Shown one piece after another: positions 1 through 8,826 of a stretch of 42,864 nt of DNA. Within the stretch, counting starts at the first letter, position 1, and each line of letters opens with the position of its first letter. The stretch spans positions 1-42,864 of the forward strand of contig NZ_FMKA01000031.1 in NCBI RefSeq assembly GCF_900096945.1, in the 5' to 3' direction. This DNA comes from Anaerobium acetethylicum (GTDB lineage: Bacteria; Bacillota; Clostridia; Lachnospirales; Lachnospiraceae). The position numbers were made by a program, and so were the translations under genes. Under the pieces are notes generated by a model. It was not told the origin of the DNA, did no database searches, and was given only the letters and a program-made list of their open reading frames with translations.

Positions 1-490
1 TTATACCAAACCAGATGGTTTCATGCTATTTTTATGCCAGTTATTATTGAATTTTCAAGGTGCATAAGCACTTATTCATGTGCGAAGTTTGAGTCTCTAA
101 CTTAATCCCAACTGCAAAAACACCCTGTTTTCCTTCTCCTTCAAATAAGATTATCCGAACCGCCATTTCCCCCGACACAGCCGCGTCCGAACTCTCTTCT
201 GATGGTTTGAGTTCCCATCTTAACCTGCACCCCCGTACACTTAAGATTACGGATTTCAAAAACATCAAAAACTCTTATCATTATTTATACTCAACTTAAT
301 AATTATTATACACTCAAAACACCTGATGTCAACATTTTTGGAATCTAAAACCATGTAAAATCCGAACTAATTTGCTTAAAAAACACTATAAATCTTATTT
401 TCGGATGATTGTCCAAATTTTGTACGCAATACTTCAACCCTTCTTATCATACAAACATTTGAGGACCTCTGTCGCAATTGCAGTTTAAAA
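1..490. other. Non-coding edge region
   Basis: No convincing gene lies between the window edge and the first coding region. A 74-codon open frame on the minus strand (44-268) has a TTG start, no clear ribosome binding site and no recognisable motif, so I do not call it a gene. The region holds a consensus minus-strand promoter (305-332) whose transcript would run out of the window, so positions 1-297 are probably the leader of a gene beyond the edge. Confidence 0.5.
305..332 (-). promoter_or_regulatory. Consensus sigma-A promoter pointing out of the window
   Basis: On the minus strand TTGACA (327-332) is followed by a 16-nt spacer and TATAAT (305-310), a perfect match to both consensus hexamers. 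Transcription would begin near 298 and run toward position 1, away from the operon that ends at 491. No good gene follows within the window. Confidence 0.65.
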
Positions 491-1525
491 CTATCTGGTA
501 TCTAACTTCTCTCGCAGTTTTCCAATTCGTTCCATTAGCCTCCCTTTCAACGCTTCCATCTCGTTTTCATCCGCCAGGGCTTCTGCCTGGTAGACCCAGA
601 TTTCCGGATCATTGATTCTGAACCTTCCTATAGCGGCCGTCAGCTCGTCACAGCAGGAATCCAGCTCCTTTGCATTCTGCCTGTATTTCTCACGGCTTCC
701 GGCTGCCCTCCTGTATTGCTCCCAGAGGTATTCCAGCTCCCTGCTGCTGTTGATGCTGTATTTTTCATATATATATTCGATGCCATTTGTGGCATTAACA
801 TATTGCAGCTTCGCCTTATTCAGAAATTCTATGGCTCTGTTCATGTTTATTTCTGTTTTTGCCAGCTCAAGCTGGTTTTGCCTCATTCTGACCAGCGTCC
901 AGGCTGCTGTCAAAGATGCTCCCAGGATGGCTGCCAGGATTCCGATCCTGGTGTCGAACCCCGCCATCAGCTGCATGGCCGCCAGAATCAGTATAATCAC
1001 CACCATGGCCGCAAAGGCTGTTATGGCAATTGCCTTGATATCCCTGATTTTACTTAACAGCTCTTTCAGCCTGCCTGAAAGGACTCCCTTTTCGCCTTCA
1101 AGCTGCTGCATGTCCCTTTTGATCTGCAGCTGTTTCTTTTCTGCCGACTGAAGCTCCCTGAGTATTCCGGGGATTTCGGGTTCATGTTTTTCTATAAACA
1201 GCATCTGACTGTCAGAAAGGTTCTCAGAGCCTGACTGATATTTTTTTCTTTCGCTGCTTAGCCTGACCAGCCTTTTTGCAAGTTCGGCCAGGTGCCTCTT
1301 TTCCGCTTCCGGAAGGTTTTCAATTTCCTGGATATCCGTAACGTATCCGATAACCATCTGGTATTCGGTCTTTGCCTTTTCCAGTTCACTGGCTGCTTCC
1401 ATTTCTATCTCCGGCGTCAGTGTCTTTTCATCCGCAGGAATGTGCCTGCCGCTCTCAGCAGATGATGACCCTGTCTTCTTTTCTTCTGATTCCTTAGCGG
1501 TTTTCCGCCATCTAAATAATTTCAT
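491..1525 (-). CDS. Coiled-coil protein with two central membrane segments, unknown function
   Basis: A 344-aa protein I do not recognise. It has a charged N-terminus, a long heptad-like stretch rich in Glu/Lys/Leu (about residues 40-165), two adjacent hydrophobic segments (about 165-190 and 194-215, the first containing AITAFAAMVVIILILAAM), and a second charged helical stretch to the C-terminus. The likely topology is a hairpin in the membrane with both coiled-coil arms in the cytoplasm; this is inferred from charge. It is the last gene of a minus-strand operon, 61 nt after the TPR protein. The ATG start is chosen because AAGGAAGGA lies a little upstream. It may anchor the neighbouring actin-like protein to the membrane, but nothing in the sequence proves that. 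Confidence 0.75.
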   Translation of the reverse strand: MKLFRWRKTAKESEEKKTGSSSAESGRHIPADEKTLTPEIEMEAASELEKAKTEYQMVIGYVTDIQEIENLPEAEKRHLAELAKRLVRLSSERKKYQSGSENLSDSQMLFIEKHEPEIPGILRELQSAEKKQLQIKRDMQQLEGEKGVLSGRLKELLSKIRDIKAIAITAFAAMVVIILILAAMQLMAGFDTRIGILAAILGASLTAAWTLVRMRQNQLELAKTEINMNRAIEFLNKAKLQYVNATNGIEYIYEKYSINSSRELEYLWEQYRRAAGSREKYRQNAKELDSCCDELTAAIGRFRINDPEIWVYQAEALADENEMEALKGRLMERIGKLREKLDTR

Positions 1526-1586
1526 ACTATACCATGTCCTTCCTTATAGACCATGAGAAAGGGCACAAACCAAAACAAGTACTTTT

Positions 1587-2420
1587 TCACGCCTCGGTAT
1601 CCCTGTATTCTTTTTTCCATTCATTTACGATTTCATCGAATTCCCTGCAGCTTTTTGTGATTCTGCCCTCACGCCTGTCCTTTTCTGCCGCGGAGATCCT
1701 TTTTCTCATGCTGCTTTCTTTTTCAGACTCATTTATTTCTGCAAGCAGCTTTTCAAACCTGACGACGATCTGGGGATCAATGTCTTCATCTTCAATGACC
1801 CGGGCATAGGTGTCGACTGGGGCAGTGAATCTCTGGGCGCACAGGTAATTCATGCAGGTCTCCTCCGCCGGTTCCAGGTCATAGGATTTCCGGAACGCCT
1901 CCGCAGCCCTGGGAAACAGGAAGAGGCCGGCATAGGCAGCACCAATGTTGTTCCAGATTGCAGCCTGCTGCTCCCTGGACCAGTCCACGGGGGCATTTCT
2001 CAGTATTTCACTGTATATCTGTATCGCCCTTTTATTCTGTCTGTTTGCCATGTAGGAATCACCCTTGCACTTGAGCCGGGCTTCTTTTGTCTGCCCTTCT
2101 GTTGCGACAAGAATGTCCACCAGCCGCTGCACTTCCTCAACCGGATAATAACCGGTTTCCTGGTTGATGGCACGCAAAAGCTTCTTCAGGCCATCTGGCT
2201 TTCCGATAAAATCCCGGATTTTTATAGCAAGTTTTACCTTATCAAGGGCTTCTTCAATCCAGTCGCACAATTCCTCGCTGAGAATCTCTTCGTCTATCAG
2301 ATAAATATTGTGCTTTATGTAGTAGCACAGCTCCTCCAGCGAGTAGATGTTTGTATGAGTTCCTTCAACTAAAAATGGAATCTTCGCAAGCTTTCCATTG
2401 CATAAAAACAGTCCGCCCAT
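1587..2420 (-). CDS. TPR-containing protein, unknown function
   Basis: A 277-aa soluble protein. Residues about 115-195 carry TPR-like helix pairs (a segment around KGDSYMANRQNKRAIQIYSE and one around IWNNIGAAYAGLFLFPRAAE followed by DLEPAEE), typical of protein-protein interaction scaffolds. The N-terminal 100 residues are acidic and helical without a motif I know. The C-terminus is charged and coiled-coil-like. The ATG has a good GGAGGATCA ribosome binding site. It lies between the actin-like protein (107 nt upstream) and the coiled-coil membrane protein (61 nt downstream), so it is probably an adaptor in the same system. I do not know the function. Confidence 0.75.
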   Translation of the reverse strand: MGGLFLCNGKLAKIPFLVEGTHTNIYSLEELCYYIKHNIYLIDEEILSEELCDWIEEALDKVKLAIKIRDFIGKPDGLKKLLRAINQETGYYPVEEVQRLVDILVATEGQTKEARLKCKGDSYMANRQNKRAIQIYSEILRNAPVDWSREQQAAIWNNIGAAYAGLFLFPRAAEAFRKSYDLEPAEETCMNYLCAQRFTAPVDTYARVIEDEDIDPQIVVRFEKLLAEINESEKESSMRKRISAAEKDRREGRITKSCREFDEIVNEWKKEYRDTEA

Positions 2421-2527
2421 AATCTGATCCTCCAGTCTGTCGTATTTTTGACTTCATCCGCATATTCGTCCATTTGCATGGTCATATGATACTATAAATG
2501 ACGAAGTCCTGAAACGCTGCTCATCTC

Positions 2528-3907
2528 TTATAAAAGAGTGATTTTATATCGCCATTTTCTTCCGGTCCCGGGAAACAGTTCTCCGAAGCCAAGATCCTCA
2601 ACTGTTATATCAATTTCCCTGCGTGCCGAAAAGGACAGATCCATCCTCATTCTGGTAGTCATCGGAGGCCTTTTCGGCAGATTGTCAAGCGCAAGGACTT
2701 GTGTTGCTGCTTCAGCCCCCATAAGGGGAATGATACGAAGCCTGATTTCCCGTGTATCATCGAGGATAAACTCACAGGATGCGCCTGCATCGTACCAATG
2801 CCTTCCGCCTTCAACAAGTGGAAAAAGCTCTCTTTCTGCGCCCTTTTTCACTTCCACTGCGATATTGCTGCTGACCATGTGTTCGCCAAGATACAGATAC
2901 TGCTGCCTTCCTGTTTCAAAAAACTTGTCCCGTGCCGCATAACAAGCCCCCTTTGTATACAGGTTGCGTCCGCCAAATACCCGGCGGCCCATGCAGAGGT
3001 AATCCATTGATTTCCTGAGCCTGGTTTTGTCAAAGCATCCGCCGATCAGGTAGACGCCTGACACTACTTTTTTATTAAATTCAAGTCCTATGATCTTTCC
3101 GAATTCGGTATCCGGAGTTGCCGATTTGCCTGAGTCGTCTGGAAAGATCTGTCTTTCCTCCATGCTGCCGTGGTTTTCTCCTTCTGCCCCATAAGGCCAG
3201 TCATAGTAGTTCTCACTGATTGTAATGGCTGCAGGAAGGGTCTTCTGATTCATGCGCAGGTGATAGGCCATCATTTTCCTGTCTCTGCACTCGAACAGAA
3301 CGACATCCTGCTTCCATATTTCTATCGGCTGGTTCAGCACATAACTTAAGAAACTCTCCTTGTAATCCTGGATATAGATTTTAGTTTCACTGACGTAAAG
3401 TTCTGCCGTTGCCGCCCTGATGATCCTGATCACATCCCCGTCAAGGCTTTCAAAGGTGAACATGACTGCGGCGATCTCCGCCCCGCCTGAAGCGGTCTTT
3501 ACGAGACTGAACGTCTTTTTCAAAAAAAGTCCCAGAAGCCTTACCGGGTCTTCCTTTCTGTTTTCCCCGCTGTTTTCCTGACCGCTTTCCTCCCTGCTTT
3601 CCGCTTCTGCAGGATCCTGTTTCCTGCAGTTTGAAACCAGGTTCCCTGCAAGTTTACAGTCCCCCCTTGCGGCAGCTTTAACCGCCTCATCTCCATAAAG
3701 CCACTGTCCGCTGCTATCCAACTGGCAAAGCGCTGCAGGAATCTGAAACTTCTCAACCCCGACCACGGGTGCAACCGATTCGGGTTCTGTATTTTTCCTA
3801 CAGAAGCTGATCTGGACTGACTCTTTACCAAAATCATACCCCACCACGATTGTATTTTCCTTATTCTCAATACCGGCAGTTCTGCTTTGTATTTCTTTCA
3901 TGTTCAC
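2528..3907 (-). CDS. Actin/Hsp70-fold ATPase-like protein (DUF5716-like)
   Basis: About 459 aa. Near the N-terminus IVVGYDFGKESVQISF resembles the phosphate-1 loop of the actin/Hsp70/FtsA superfamily. Later, VYLIGGCFDKTRL and a GGRNLYTKGACYAAR stretch resemble the phosphate-2/adenosine region, as in DnaK-type proteins. The C-terminal ~110 residues look beta-rich and may be a substrate-binding-like domain. From memory this matches the DUF5716 family of Lachnospiraceae. The GTG at 3907 sits 6 nt after GGAGGAGG; an ATG at 3901 is an alternative. It starts 35 nt downstream of the large DUF5717-like gene and is surely co-transcribed with it. ATP binding is an inference from motifs. A role as chaperone-like or scaffold ATPase with the TPR protein is a guess. 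Confidence 0.7.
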   Translation of the reverse strand: MNMKEIQSRTAGIENKENTIVVGYDFGKESVQISFCRKNTEPESVAPVVGVEKFQIPAALCQLDSSGQWLYGDEAVKAAARGDCKLAGNLVSNCRKQDPAEAESREESGQENSGENRKEDPVRLLGLFLKKTFSLVKTASGGAEIAAVMFTFESLDGDVIRIIRAATAELYVSETKIYIQDYKESFLSYVLNQPIEIWKQDVVLFECRDRKMMAYHLRMNQKTLPAAITISENYYDWPYGAEGENHGSMEERQIFPDDSGKSATPDTEFGKIIGLEFNKKVVSGVYLIGGCFDKTRLRKSMDYLCMGRRVFGGRNLYTKGACYAARDKFFETGRQQYLYLGEHMVSSNIAVEVKKGAERELFPLVEGGRHWYDAGASCEFILDDTREIRLRIIPLMGAEAATQVLALDNLPKRPPMTTRMRMDLSFSARREIDITVEDLGFGELFPGTGRKWRYKITLL

Positions 3908-3942
3908 AACAGCCCTCCTCCATCTGCCAATCATGTCTCTTT

Positions 3943-6900
3943 TTACATCATTTTAAATATATGCTCCACTATGTATTTCTGCTTTTCATATTTATCGGCA
4001 AGCCTTGCCAGCGTGTTTTCATCCTGAAGGGAACGGCTCACCATCATGTCATTGATGAGCTCGAACCTGCTTTCCTGGCTCTCCATGCTGATTTCCGTCT
4101 TCCTGATCTTACCGCTTTTTATGAGCTCTTCACCCGTCGGGGTCTCTTCTGAAATATAATATCTCAGAACTTCTCCATAGAAAAGTATGAAATGCTTTAC
4201 AAATATGCCCCCATGCAGGTTCTCCATGACCTGAGCGGTATACCTGTCGCCGTCCTCTTCCATTCCTTCTATCAGATAATGGATGACGACCCGGTTGGCC
4301 GGATCAGCCTTGTATTCAACAAAAGTCCTGTCCTCAATGTAATAAGGTGCAATAAGGCTTTCTTCAAAATCCTTAAAAAATCCGAAGCACATTTCCCTGG
4401 ACATGTATTCTCTCAGAAGAAAACGGGCGATGATTTTTTCTTTCCCGTTCAGTTCTTTCTTCGCTGCATAATGTTTCAGGAGGGCCAGACGGCATACGTC
4501 GTTCATAGGTTCGCCTGCCTCGTATTCCCTGGCTATAAATCCGTATATTTCATCAGAAATTTTCCTGTCTTTCATGAAAGCGGCATGGGCATGGTAAGAA
4601 AGGTAGGCCAAAATGATCTTCTCCTTCCCTCCCCTTCTGTAATAGCTGTCAAACACCTCTTTCAGCTCGCTGCGATATCCTGCATAAAGGCTCTGGAGTA
4701 TCAATTTCTCAGTCAGCACCTCGTCGTCAATTTCAAAGCATTCCGCAGCCTTCCAGAGATCAGACAGGACATCGGTAGGGCCTTCGTAATACTTTTCCAG
4801 GTACTTCAGGATGGTGGATTCGTATTTTCCTTTCCTGAAGACGTAGCTGCAGAGCTTGAGGAGAAACGGGTCGTATTCTCCGTTGTTCAGGTATATCTTT
4901 CTTGCGCACAGTTTCAGAAGGAGCTTGACTCCGATGCCCTCAGCGCCGTACACCCTTATGATTTCGAAGGCTTTATCATTTTCCTCCGATATGATGAGGA
5001 TTTCCACCGCTCTTCCCCTGTCGGAAATCGTGAGCATGGAATAGTCCAGATTCATCAGGTATTTCGAGTAGACCCTGGTCTCTTTCCGGTCGTAGATTTC
5101 ATGTATCATCTGCCCGATTATGCGTTTTTTATAGGCAGGCTTAATAACAGGCGAATCAATTGCCCGATTGAAGAGGCTGAAGCTGTTGTAAAAACTCTCT
5201 TCCTTCAGCCTTCCTGCCGCATACAGATAGATGAGCGCCCTTACATCCACCTCTTCCAGGTCAAAGCACTTCCAGTCCAGCTTCTCCTCACGGATGAGCC
5301 TTGTCAGCGTATAGGGTACCGTGTCCACAAATCTGCTGCCATCGGCATCCTGAAGGATGATGCCATGGTTCTCCGTATAGATCTGAAGGTAAGCCCTGCC
5401 GTCGGAAACCGGATATACGGATTCCCCCTGGAACTGCCCGTGGGTGACGACCACGCTTCTTATCCTGCTGTTCGTGCACTCAAGCCTGTATGTGAAAATA
5501 ATCTCAGAAAGAGGCTCCCTGACCTTGGCAGTGATTGTCTCTGGTCCCAATCCGGTTTCATAGATATATGCAAGATCCTCGTTGATCCTTTTTTTCTTAA
5601 GCTCGTCCATCATGAACCGTTCTATATGCTTCCAGTAATTCCTGTACATGACAGGATTCTCTTCTCTGTACCTCATGACGCTTGCATAGAGATATGCCTT
5701 TTTCCTGCTGTCCAGACTGTTGTTGTAGACGAAATACATGAGTATTGCCTGGGGCAGCTGACCCTTATATCCGAAGTCTATGGAATCCATGTAATATTCG
5801 TAAAGCCTGGTTATTTTCAGGTCTTTTTCGATACCTTCCTCGTACCAGCGGAAATATTTTTTCCCTACCCGGTTATTCCTGATCAGAAAACTGCAGACTG
5901 CAGACAGAGAGTCTGTCTCCGGAAGCTCCTTATAGCACTCCTCTATGATTTTCTGAAGCAGAGAACCTGTATTCCGGCACTCCCGCAGGATACCAAACAC
6001 CTGCCCTGCTACATCCTTCGTCATCTGCTGGTTCTTCACGGCCCAGAAAAGTACCTGGAGTTCGAATGCGCCGATTCTGATCATCAGGAGCGGATCATCC
6101 TTTATGATGCTGTATGCTTCCAGATACAGAAACGGACTGCGGCATCCCTCCGCAAACATCATCTCCAGCCTTTTCAGGCTTTGATCCCTGCTTTCTTCCG
6201 GATCCTGATCGAGCCCAGGAAAAAACAGATGGATACAATCCGCTGCCTTCCTGTTCTTTTCCGCAAGGCCAAACTGCTCCTTCAGCAAAGCAAACCGCTG
6301 CAGCTCTTCTTCCGAAAAAAAGGAGCCGGATCCATTGCCGCCTTCTATTAATGCTTCAAGACGTTCTGCCGCTGCCTGGGAATCCCTGACCCATTGGTTC
6401 AGGGAAGTCTTTTTCAGTCTGAATGCCAGATAAAGTTCTGCAAGGTGTCTGAGCACGGACCTGTACTCCCTGAGCGTTTCCGGTAAACGGGGCTTTGCCT
6501 GAGATACAGTCACTTCAAATGCGAGCTTCTGGTAAGGAGTTGCAAAATAAATCCTCCCGAAATTTTTCCTGTTATACAATTTATCTTCGTCGATGATGTA
6601 TCCCAGCTCAAATATGCTTCCCAGAAAGTCATCCGTTGTTATATGCTGCTTCTCAAGCCTTATGAACGGCGCATCCGTCCATATGTCGACGTTCACATAG
6701 CCCCAGGCCTCTTTCTTTATGATGATCTTTTCCCGAATCATACCTGTTATGTGATCAAAGCTTTTCGCATTCCTGTCTATTTCAATATTCACGATATGCT
6801 TTTTCCTGACAGCGATCAGAAATTCCTCCATATACTGCTCTTTTACAGGAGGTTTTGACAGCACCTCATAAACCGCCAGGTGTTCCCTGTCGGTAATGAT

Positions 6901-7356
6901 TTTACTGAATGCCGGTGATTTGAAAAGTCTGAATGCCTCATCCCAGCGGGATGAAGCCAGATTTGCGAAATGGAAAAGATTTTTAATCTCTCCTAAAGAT
7001 GAATTCTCATAATATTGCATGACATTTATGCTGAAGGGTATCACATACTCTCCGCAGTTGCATACCACACAGATTTCCCCTGTGTAGTCCTGGCCTTCGG
7101 CGAGCCCGCGGCTGTCGAAGGTATAAAAAATCTCTTCCCTGATGCCGCAGAAATCGGAGCTCTCAAATTCCATCCTCATGCTCGAAGAATAGATATTGCC
7201 CCTTACCTCTTTTCCGCCCAGGCCTTCTAAAAAAAAGCTTCCGGAACAGGATTCCCCCACTTTCACCGAAGCTGAAATTTTATCTTCTGAAATCAGTACT
7301 TCCGGGCGCCTGTATTCAAAAACGCCTTCTGCCAGTTCTTCCGCATTATTCCACAA
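3943..7356 (-). CDS. Giant alpha-solenoid-like protein (DUF5717-like), unknown function
   Basis: A 1137-aa protein with no signal peptide or membrane segment. Residues ~12-115 look like a beta-sandwich (the segment RRPEVLISEDKI, then alternating hydrophobic strands, ending at VIPFSINVM), similar in style to Ig-like/BACON modules. The remainder is helical with many Tyr/Phe/Arg and repeated helix pairs, suggesting an alpha-solenoid. From memory this is the DUF5717 family, found with DUF5716 in Lachnospiraceae. It is the first gene of the four-gene operon. The start is uncertain: the frame opens with TTG at 7356, with AGGAG 13 nt upstream. Its promoter overlaps that of the divergent PLP-enzyme gene. 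The size and the soluble helical repeats suit a scaffold; no enzyme motif was seen. Confidence 0.75.
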   Translation of the reverse strand: MWNNAEELAEGVFEYRRPEVLISEDKISASVKVGESCSGSFFLEGLGGKEVRGNIYSSSMRMEFESSDFCGIREEIFYTFDSRGLAEGQDYTGEICVVCNCGEYVIPFSINVMQYYENSSLGEIKNLFHFANLASSRWDEAFRLFKSPAFSKIITDREHLAVYEVLSKPPVKEQYMEEFLIAVRKKHIVNIEIDRNAKSFDHITGMIREKIIIKKEAWGYVNVDIWTDAPFIRLEKQHITTDDFLGSIFELGYIIDEDKLYNRKNFGRIYFATPYQKLAFEVTVSQAKPRLPETLREYRSVLRHLAELYLAFRLKKTSLNQWVRDSQAAAERLEALIEGGNGSGSFFSEEELQRFALLKEQFGLAEKNRKAADCIHLFFPGLDQDPEESRDQSLKRLEMMFAEGCRSPFLYLEAYSIIKDDPLLMIRIGAFELQVLFWAVKNQQMTKDVAGQVFGILRECRNTGSLLQKIIEECYKELPETDSLSAVCSFLIRNNRVGKKYFRWYEEGIEKDLKITRLYEYYMDSIDFGYKGQLPQAILMYFVYNNSLDSRKKAYLYASVMRYREENPVMYRNYWKHIERFMMDELKKKRINEDLAYIYETGLGPETITAKVREPLSEIIFTYRLECTNSRIRSVVVTHGQFQGESVYPVSDGRAYLQIYTENHGIILQDADGSRFVDTVPYTLTRLIREEKLDWKCFDLEEVDVRALIYLYAAGRLKEESFYNSFSLFNRAIDSPVIKPAYKKRIIGQMIHEIYDRKETRVYSKYLMNLDYSMLTISDRGRAVEILIISEENDKAFEIIRVYGAEGIGVKLLLKLCARKIYLNNGEYDPFLLKLCSYVFRKGKYESTILKYLEKYYEGPTDVLSDLWKAAECFEIDDEVLTEKLILQSLYAGYRSELKEVFDSYYRRGGKEKIILAYLSYHAHAAFMKDRKISDEIYGFIAREYEAGEPMNDVCRLALLKHYAAKKELNGKEKIIARFLLREYMSREMCFGFFKDFEESLIAPYYIEDRTFVEYKADPANRVVIHYLIEGMEEDGDRYTAQVMENLHGGIFVKHFILFYGEVLRYYISEETPTGEELIKSGKIRKTEISMESQESRFELINDMMVSRSLQDENTLARLADKYEKQKYIVEHIFKMM

Positions 7357-7382
7357 ATCCTATCACCCGCTCCTAAAGTAAG

Positions 7383-7410
7383 TTGATTTTTTAGTAAATA
7401 CAGTTATAAT
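7383..7410 (+). promoter_or_regulatory. Promoter for the PLP-enzyme gene
   Basis: Plus-strand TTGATT (7383-7388), a 16-nt spacer and TATAAT (7405-7410) predict a start near 7417 and an 87-nt leader before the ATG at 7504. The -10 hexamer lies next to the -10 hexamer of the opposite-strand promoter. Confidence 0.5.
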
Positions 7411-7413
7411 AAA

Positions 7414-7443
7414 ATTATAACACTATACTGTAAAATAGTGCAA
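7414..7443 (-). promoter_or_regulatory. Promoter of the DUF5717 operon
   Basis: Minus-strand TTGCAC (7438-7443), an 18-nt spacer and TATAAT (7414-7419) predict a start near 7407. The two opposing -10 hexamers form the inverted repeat GTTATAAT-aaa-ATTATAAC (7403-7421), and the spacer holds CACTAT-N8-ATAGTG (7421-7440), which could be an operator. Confidence 0.5.
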
Positions 7444-7503
7444 GCAACCTGGCGAAATTGACTGAATAGTAACTATAATATAATAAAAAAGGCGGTAATA
7501 AAT

Positions 7504-8628
7504 ATGATTCAGCATACAGATCATTTTCATGGCAGCGATTTAGAGAAAATCGAGGCAGTATACCACATAAAAAAAGAAGACATCACAAGTTTCAGTGCAA
7601 ATGTCAATCCCCTCGGGGTCTCCCCAAAGCTCCGCAAGACTCTTGCCGAAAGGATAGATGCCATCACCTCCTATCCTGACAGGGAGTATACCTCTCTGCG
7701 CAAATGCATAGCGGCATATGCGGACACCGACTACCAGAATATCATCGTGGGGAACGGTTCCACCGAGCTGATTTCCCTGTTCATCCAGATCAGGCATCCT
7801 AAGAAGGCCCTCATCATCGGTCCTTCCTATTCCGAATACGAAAGGGAAATCTCGCTGGGAGGCGGCACTTCCCTGTATTACCCGTTAAAAGAAGAGGATG
7901 ATTTCCAGCTCGATATCAATGATTTCAGGGAACATCTTTCCGAGAACCTCGACCTGCTCATTATATGCAACCCGAACAATCCCACATCGACCTCGATCCC
8001 GTCAAGCCATATGCGGATGATACTTGACAGCTGCAAGCAGCATGGCATCTTTATCATGATCGACGAAACCTACGTGGAGTTTGCTCCTGACTTCAACGAC
8101 ACGACCTCTGTGCCGCTGACCAACTACTACAATAACCTGATCATCCTGAGAGGCATTTCAAAGTTTTTTGCCGCTCCCGGACTCCGTCTCGGATATGCGA
8201 TAACCGGGAATGCAGACCTCATCAAGGAAATCAACGGAAGGAAAAACCCCTGGACCATAAACAGCCTGGCTGAAATCGCAGGCGAGCTTATGTTTACAGA
8301 CACCGAATACATCAATGCGACCAGAAAACTGATTTCGGCAGAACGGGATAAAATCTACAGCCTGCTTTCTAAAACCGAAGGGCTCAAAGTATACAAGCCT
8401 ACGGCTAATTTTATCCTTGTGAGGATACTGGCTGACAACGTGACCTCACGCGACCTTTTCGAAGCAGCAATCAAGAAGGGGCTCATGATCCGCGACTGCT
8501 CTACATTTCCGTTCCTGAGCGACAAATACATCCGCTTCTGTTTCATGATGCCGGAGAAGAACGATGAACTGATCAGATGCATCCTGGACACCCTGGAGGC
8601 TGCCAGGCATCAAACAGCCGGGCAGTAA
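7504..8628 (+). CDS. CobD/HisC-like PLP-dependent aminotransferase or decarboxylase
   Basis: A 374-aa fold-type I PLP enzyme. The N-terminal FHGSDL followed by ITSFSANVNPLG closely resembles threonine-phosphate decarboxylase (CobD), whose family starts HGGD...DFSANINPLG. CNPNNPTS is the PLP-phosphate and substrate segment, IDETYVEF carries the ring-binding Asp, and GISKFFAAPGLRLGY carries the Schiff-base lysine. CobD makes the aminopropanol phosphate arm of cobalamin, and the related HisC makes histidinol phosphate. No other cobalamin or histidine gene is nearby, so the substrate is unknown and an orphan aminotransferase is equally possible. It is a single gene with its own promoter, divergent from the DUF5717 operon. 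The ATG follows AGGCGG. Confidence 0.85.
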   Translation: MIQHTDHFHGSDLEKIEAVYHIKKEDITSFSANVNPLGVSPKLRKTLAERIDAITSYPDREYTSLRKCIAAYADTDYQNIIVGNGSTELISLFIQIRHPKKALIIGPSYSEYEREISLGGGTSLYYPLKEEDDFQLDINDFREHLSENLDLLIICNPNNPTSTSIPSSHMRMILDSCKQHGIFIMIDETYVEFAPDFNDTTSVPLTNYYNNLIILRGISKFFAAPGLRLGYAITGNADLIKEINGRKNPWTINSLAEIAGELMFTDTEYINATRKLISAERDKIYSLLSKTEGLKVYKPTANFILVRILADNVTSRDLFEAAIKKGLMIRDCSTFPFLSDKYIRFCFMMPEKNDELIRCILDTLEAARHQTAGQ

Positions 8629-8703
8629 TTACATCATAGAAACATCCTGGTAAACCTGCTATTCTTTCACTTTGCACAGAACATCCTGAGTCAAAACATA
8701 AAG

Positions 8704-8770
8704 TAACTATTCAGGACTACGTCCTTCATAGTCATACAAGAGGCACACAAATTGTAAAATCAGCAATTTG
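8704..8770 (+). repeat. 67-bp dispersed repeat, copy A
   Basis: This 67-nt intergenic sequence recurs at 24488-24554 in inverted orientation with 61 of 67 positions identical by my count and no gaps. It begins TAACTATTCAGGACTACG and ends with the inverted repeat CAAATTG-N9-CAATTTG. It lies 75 nt after the stop of the preceding plus-strand gene. The two copies have the same orientation relative to the gene they follow. Confidence 0.75.
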
Positions 8771-8780
8771 GCGCACAAAT

Positions 8781-8826
8781 GTCTCGGATTTTTATGCAAA
8801 TTCAGCATAAAAACACTTCGCGAGAC
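8781..8826 (+). other. Nested hairpin in the SDR leader
   Basis: GTCTCG (8781-8786) pairs with CGAGAC (8821-8826). Inside it TTTTTATGC (8789-8797) pairs with GCATAAAAA (8805-8813) around a 7-nt loop. No U-run follows, so this is not an ordinary terminator. It lies 133 nt before the SDR start and just after repeat copy A. The gap 8629-8959 otherwise holds no gene. Confidence 0.5.

Noticed and set aside
44-268. 74-codon minus-strand frame near the window edge
   Set aside because: TTG start, weak ribosome binding site, no recognisable features; better explained as leader after the promoter at 305-332.
4192-6351. 719-codon open frame on the plus strand
   Set aside because: It is the exact antisense of the DUF5717-like gene, has no ribosome binding site and gives a low-complexity, His/Phe-rich protein without motifs; a shadow of codon bias.
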